Shown here: piece by piece, positions 21,350 through 24,361 of the stretch
Layout of the letters: each line of letters starts with the position of its first letter
How positions within the stretch are numbered: position 1 is the first letter of the stretch
Source: Lachnoclostridium sp.
Lineage (GTDB): Bacteria > Bacillota_A > Clostridia > Lachnospirales > Lachnospiraceae
NCBI GenBank assembly: GCA_015057755.1
Contig: SVDR01000040.1
Span: forward strand, 1-24,361
Reading direction: 5' to 3'
DNA: 24,361 nucleotides
The notes under the pieces: generated by a model
Seen by the model: the letters and a program-made list of their open reading frames with translations, nothing else
Databases searched by the model: none
Told to the model about the DNA's origin: nothing
Translations under genes and position numbers: made by a program

Positions 21350-23581
21350 TTACACGCTTTCGTGGAAGGTTCTGCTGATAACCTCTCTTTGCTGTTCTCT
21401 GGAAAGCTTATTGAAGTTTACTGCGTAACCGGAAACGCGGATCGTGAGGTTTGGATATGCGTCCGGGTTCTCGTATGCTTTGATCAGTGTTTCACGGCTC
21501 ATGACATTCACATTGATGTGATGAGCTTTTTTTGCAAAATATCCGTCTAAGATAGTTACAAGATTATCTATGCGTTCTTCTTCCGTACGGCCAAGTGCAT
21601 CAGGAGTGATGGAGAAGGTGTTGGACACACCGTCGCGGCAATCATCGTAGCTGATCTTGGAAACGGAATTTAAAGATGCCAAAGCACCGTTTTCTTCACG
21701 ATTATGCATTGGGTTAGCGCCCGGGGCAAACGCTTCTCCGTCTTTTCTTCCATCCGGAGTTGCGCCGGTATTCTTTCCGTACATAACATTGGAGGTAATG
21801 GTAAGTACAGAGAGGGTATGGATCGCATTTCTGTATGTAGGAGTCTTGCGAAGTTCGGTAATTACCGTATGAGCCATGTCTCTTGCAATAAAGTCTACAC
21901 GGTCATCATCGTTGCCGTATTTCGGGAAATCACCGGTGGTTTCAAAGTCAACGATAAATCCGGCCTCATTTTTGATTGGTTTCACATTGGCAAATTTGAT
22001 GGCGCTTAAAGAATCGGCTACTACAGATAAACCTGCAATACCAAATGCCATAAAACGGTCCACATAGGTGTCGTGTAATGCCATCTGAGTTTTTTCGTAG
22101 GCATATTTATCATGCATGTAATGGATAACGTTCATGGTATTTACATAGAGGTTGCTTAACCAGCTGATATAAATGTTGTAGCGTTCCATAACCGTTTCAA
22201 AGTCTAACGTGTCGCCTGTAAGAACCGGCATCTGCGGTCCGATGTGCATTTTGCTGGAGGTGTCATAGCCGCCGTTGAGGGCAACAAGTAATAATTTTGC
22301 AAGGTTGCAGCGAGCACCGAAGAACTGCATCTGTTTGCCGACTTTCATGGCAGATACACAACAAGCGATAGCATAATCATCGCCGTAAATCGGACGCATG
22401 ATGTCGTCATTTTCGTACTGGATGGAGTCCGTATCAGCGGAAACTTTTGCACAGTATTTTTTGAAGTGTTCCGGAAGTTTTCCTGACCAAAGTACGGTTA
22501 AGTTCGGTTCCGGGGAGGAGCCGAGTGTATAGAGTGTATTTAAAATACGGAAACTGCTCTTCGTAACGAGAGTTCTGCCGTCCTGACCCATTCCGCCGAT
22601 TGCTTCGGTGATCCACATGGGATCTCCGCCAAATAATTCATTATATTCCGGTGTACGTAAATGACGGGCAATACGGAGTTTCATTACAAAATCATCGATA
22701 AGCTCCTGGGCAGTTTCTTCTGTGAGAACACCATTTGCAATATCTCTTTCGATATAGATATCAAAAAAGGTGGAAACACGACCTAAGGACATGGCAGCAC
22801 CATTTTGCTCTTTGATAGAAGCAAGATATGCAAAGTATGTCCACTGAATTGCCTCGCGGGTATTGGAAGCCGGTTCGCTGATGTCATAGCCGTACATCTG
22901 AGCCATTTCTTTCATAAAACCTAAGAAGGTAATCTGCTGGAATAACTCTTCCTCAAGACGGATTTCATCGGTATTAAAGTTTCCTTTTTCAAGAGCTTTT
23001 TTGTCTTTTGTTTTTTCTTCAATTAAACGGTCAACACCGTACAATGCCACGCGGCGGTAGTCGCCGATAATACGTCCTCTGCCGTATGCATCCGGAAGAC
23101 CGGTGATAATATGACACTTACGGGCGTCACGCATTTCATCTGTGTAAGCGCGGAATACGCCGCCATTGTGTGTGGTTCTATAGTTAAATTCGCTTTCGAT
23201 CTTATCGCTGAGTTCATAGCCGTATGCGGTACATGCCTGACGTGCCATGCGAATGCCGCCAAACGGATTAACACCTCTTTTTAACGGACGGTTGGTCTGC
23301 ATACCAACGATGAGTTCGTTGGCTTTATCGATATAGCCCGGAGCGTAGCTGGTAAGAGATGATACGGTTGTGGTATCAATATCCAATACGCCTCCGTACT
23401 GTCTTTCGAGGGCAAAAAGAGTTTGTAATTTTTTAAACATTTCCTGTGTTCGCTGGGTCGGACCGGCAAGGAAGCTGCTGTCGCCGCAATACTCTGTATA
23501 GTTGTTTTGAATGAAATCTCTTACATTAATCTCATTTTGCCAAACGCCGCCATGAAATCCATTCCAATTCTTATGTTCCAT
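21350..23581 (-). CDS. pflB: Formate C-acetyltransferase (pyruvate formate-lyase)
   Basis: A glycyl-radical enzyme that converts pyruvate and CoA to acetyl-CoA and formate in anaerobic fermentation; formate also feeds one-carbon and purine synthesis. The N-terminal PFL signature [18 protein letters not shown] is present. The catalytic cysteine pair is Cys407-Cys408 in [10 protein letters not shown]. The radical glycine is about Gly718 in [13 protein letters not shown] near the C-terminus. At 743 residues it is close to the 740-760 typical of true PFL, and the CC pair argues against glycerol dehydratase or other glycyl-radical relatives. AGGAGG lies 8-9 bases before ATG 23581. It is controlled by the ZTP riboswitch upstream. 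Confidence 0.98.
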   Translation of the reverse strand: MEHKNWNGFHGGVWQNEINVRDFIQNNYTEYCGDSSFLAGPTQRTQEMFKKLQTLFALERQYGGVLDIDTTTVSSLTSYAPGYIDKANELIVGMQTNRPLKRGVNPFGGIRMARQACTAYGYELSDKIESEFNYRTTHNGGVFRAYTDEMRDARKCHIITGLPDAYGRGRIIGDYRRVALYGVDRLIEEKTKDKKALEKGNFNTDEIRLEEELFQQITFLGFMKEMAQMYGYDISEPASNTREAIQWTYFAYLASIKEQNGAAMSLGRVSTFFDIYIERDIANGVLTEETAQELIDDFVMKLRIARHLRTPEYNELFGGDPMWITEAIGGMGQDGRTLVTKSSFRILNTLYTLGSSPEPNLTVLWSGKLPEHFKKYCAKVSADTDSIQYENDDIMRPIYGDDYAIACCVSAMKVGKQMQFFGARCNLAKLLLVALNGGYDTSSKMHIGPQMPVLTGDTLDFETVMERYNIYISWLSNLYVNTMNVIHYMHDKYAYEKTQMALHDTYVDRFMAFGIAGLSVVADSLSAIKFANVKPIKNEAGFIVDFETTGDFPKYGNDDDRVDFIARDMAHTVITELRKTPTYRNAIHTLSVLTITSNVMYGKNTGATPDGRKDGEAFAPGANPMHNREENGALASLNSVSKISYDDCRDGVSNTFSITPDALGRTEEERIDNLVTILDGYFAKKAHHINVNVMSRETLIKAYENPDAYPNLTIRVSGYAVNFNKLSREQQREVISRTFHESV

Positions 23582-23647
23582 TTCTTAATCCTCCTAAGCA
23601 GTATGAGTTGAATGAGTATCCGATGTTAAGGACTGCCTTTTGGGAAC

Positions 23648-23682
23648 AAAAAAAGGCAATCCAGTTACATAACTGAATTGCC
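23648..23682 (-). terminator. Riboswitch-controlled intrinsic terminator in the pflB leader
   Basis: On the minus strand GGCAATTCAGTTA (23682-23670) pairs with TAACTGGATTGCC (23667-23655), with one G-T pair, then seven T's (23654-23648). The left arm shares bases with the conserved CTGGGCA end of the aptamer (23685-23679), so ligand binding should prevent termination. Confidence 0.9.
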
Positions 23683-23745
23683 CAGACGGTCGGCTAAAAT
23701 CTCCTTTGTACTTCCCCGCGGTGTCCCGCGTAATCCGTCAGTCAT
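23678..23745 (-). promoter_or_regulatory. ZTP/ZMP riboswitch (pfl motif) aptamer
   Basis: This RNA senses the purine intermediate ZMP or its triphosphate ZTP, which build up when 10-formyl-tetrahydrofolate is short. On the minus strand, GACTGACGG (23743-23735) is followed by hairpin CGCGG-GACA-CCGCG (about 23730-23717), GGGGAAGT, and the hallmark GCCGACCGTCTGGGCA ending at 23679. GACGG pairs with CCGTC, where many known examples have GGCG with CGCC: a compensatory change that supports the fold. Downstream is an overlapping terminator, then pflB, a classic target because PFL supplies formate. Confidence 0.92.
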
Positions 23746-23760
23746 ACAAAAGATATCAGC

Positions 23761-23789
23761 ATTATAGCTTGTAATAGACGACATGTCAA
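23761..23789 (-). promoter_or_regulatory. pflB promoter
   Basis: A full-consensus promoter on the minus strand: TTGACA (23789-23784), 17-base spacer, TATAAT (23766-23761). The start is near 23754, giving a leader of about 170 bases that contains the riboswitch. Confidence 0.93.
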
Positions 23790-23833
23790 CCGGAAATAAA
23801 TATTTGTGATCTGTTTCCAATGGTAGTTGCGTG

Positions 23834-24331
23834 CTATGCAGTTTGGCAGAAAACCACGACCTGATCAGGTGTGGTCTGAGCCGGAATACTTCGAGTGGTC
23901 ATGCTGTAAAGAACAAGAAGCAGATATCCGTTGATATCTCCGAAAAATGGCTGACCATTTTGTAAGGTTACCGGTGTGTCTCCGGCAAGATTCAGCTTCA
24001 GGGTATTTTCAGTATTTACCAGATGGTTTTGAAAAATATCCAGCATTGCACTTGTTCCATATGGAGTATACGCGGCAGCGATTGCATTGTATCGCGGCGG
24101 ATAGCTCAGGACCATCGGTGCGTTTTTGTCAAAGAAGAATGTTACGCGGTCACCCACTTGGAACGGATGCAGGTTCATGACAAAGACATTGGGCGAAAGC
24201 TGCACCTGAAAGGGACCGGATGGATTTTCACCCTCCAGTGTGTAGAGGATGGTGCAGCCGCCGGTTTGAGCATTGTTAGTGATATATTCAATATTTGTGA
24301 TGGTTCCAATCACGGCAGTATAGTGATTCAT
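23834..24331 (-). CDS. Unrecognised 165-residue protein
   Basis: I do not recognise a named family. ATG 24331 follows a strong GGGAGG (spacing about 7), so it is translated. The first 80 residues look like a small beta-barrel of OB type: TAVIGTITNIEYI, CTILYTLEGE, GPFQVQLSPNVFVM, FQVGDRVTFFFDKNAPMVLSYPPRYNAIAAAY. The second half has a further strand-rich segment (NTLKLNLAGDTPVTLQNGQPFFGDINGYLLLVLYSMTTRSIP). It has no signal peptide or membrane helix and few charges. Its stop lies 45 bases before the pflB -35 box with no clear terminator between, so some read-through into the pfl leader is possible. Function unknown. Confidence 0.78.
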   Translation of the reverse strand: MNHYTAVIGTITNIEYITNNAQTGGCTILYTLEGENPSGPFQVQLSPNVFVMNLHPFQVGDRVTFFFDKNAPMVLSYPPRYNAIAAAYTPYGTSAMLDIFQNHLVNTENTLKLNLAGDTPVTLQNGQPFFGDINGYLLLVLYSMTTRSIPAQTTPDQVVVFCQTA

Positions 24332-24361
24332 TGGTTACCTCCCTTTTAATCTGCCAGGAAA

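Overview
The window is ordinary chromosomal DNA from a spore-forming Gram-positive Clostridia-type bacterium. Family Lachnospiraceae is the best guess. The grounds are the gene content (SigK, CodY, a class A RNase P RNA, a ZTP riboswitch in front of pyruvate formate-lyase), strong AGGAGG-type ribosome binding sites, several TTG starts and compact intergenic promoters with extended -10 boxes. I saw no tRNA, rRNA, CRISPR array, insertion sequence or phage gene.

Layout, left to right. (1) The 3' part of rnpB (+) and pyrB (-) converge on a shared bidirectional terminator; pyrB carries a PyrI-like zinc domain at its C-terminus. (2) An unrecognised 278-residue protein gene lies at 1482-2318. (3) From a promoter at 2340-2368 runs a likely operon: ABC ATPase, secreted CARDB-like membrane protein, FtsX/MacB permease, GNAT acetyltransferase and dipeptidase pepD. 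It ends at a hairpin that overlaps the ribosome binding site and start of sigK. (4) sigK is followed by a promoter flanked by two LexA-type operators. This promoter drives a radical SAM protein with helix-hairpin-helix and sliding-clamp-binding motifs, plus its partner protein, both of putative DNA repair families. (5) Then come an alpha/beta hydrolase and a housekeeping/DNA-processing block: comM (yifB), dprA, topA. (6) codY, rpsB and tsf follow, each unit with its own signals; rpsB has a structured leader. (7) On the minus strand, pflB-pflA is controlled by a complete ZTP riboswitch with intrinsic terminator, preceded by an orphan 165-residue gene.

The most interesting system is the apparent SOS-controlled repair module at 9366-11579. 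A near-perfect promoter lies between two GAAC-N4-GTTC palindromes. It leads into a radical SAM enzyme with a CxxxCxxC cluster motif, HhH DNA-binding motif and QLTLF clamp-binding peptide, then a partner of the TIGR03915/DUF4130 type. The biochemical activity of this pair is, to my knowledge, not established. The second strong signal is the sigK leader: a sigma-K-like promoter (AC-N17-CATANNNTA) lies inside a terminator-like hairpin. Transcripts from upstream would therefore be terminated or have their ribosome binding site masked, while transcripts starting inside would escape both.

Limits: all calls come from reading the sequence. No alignment, profile search or folding program was run, so family names are recognition from motifs and RNA structures are hand-paired.
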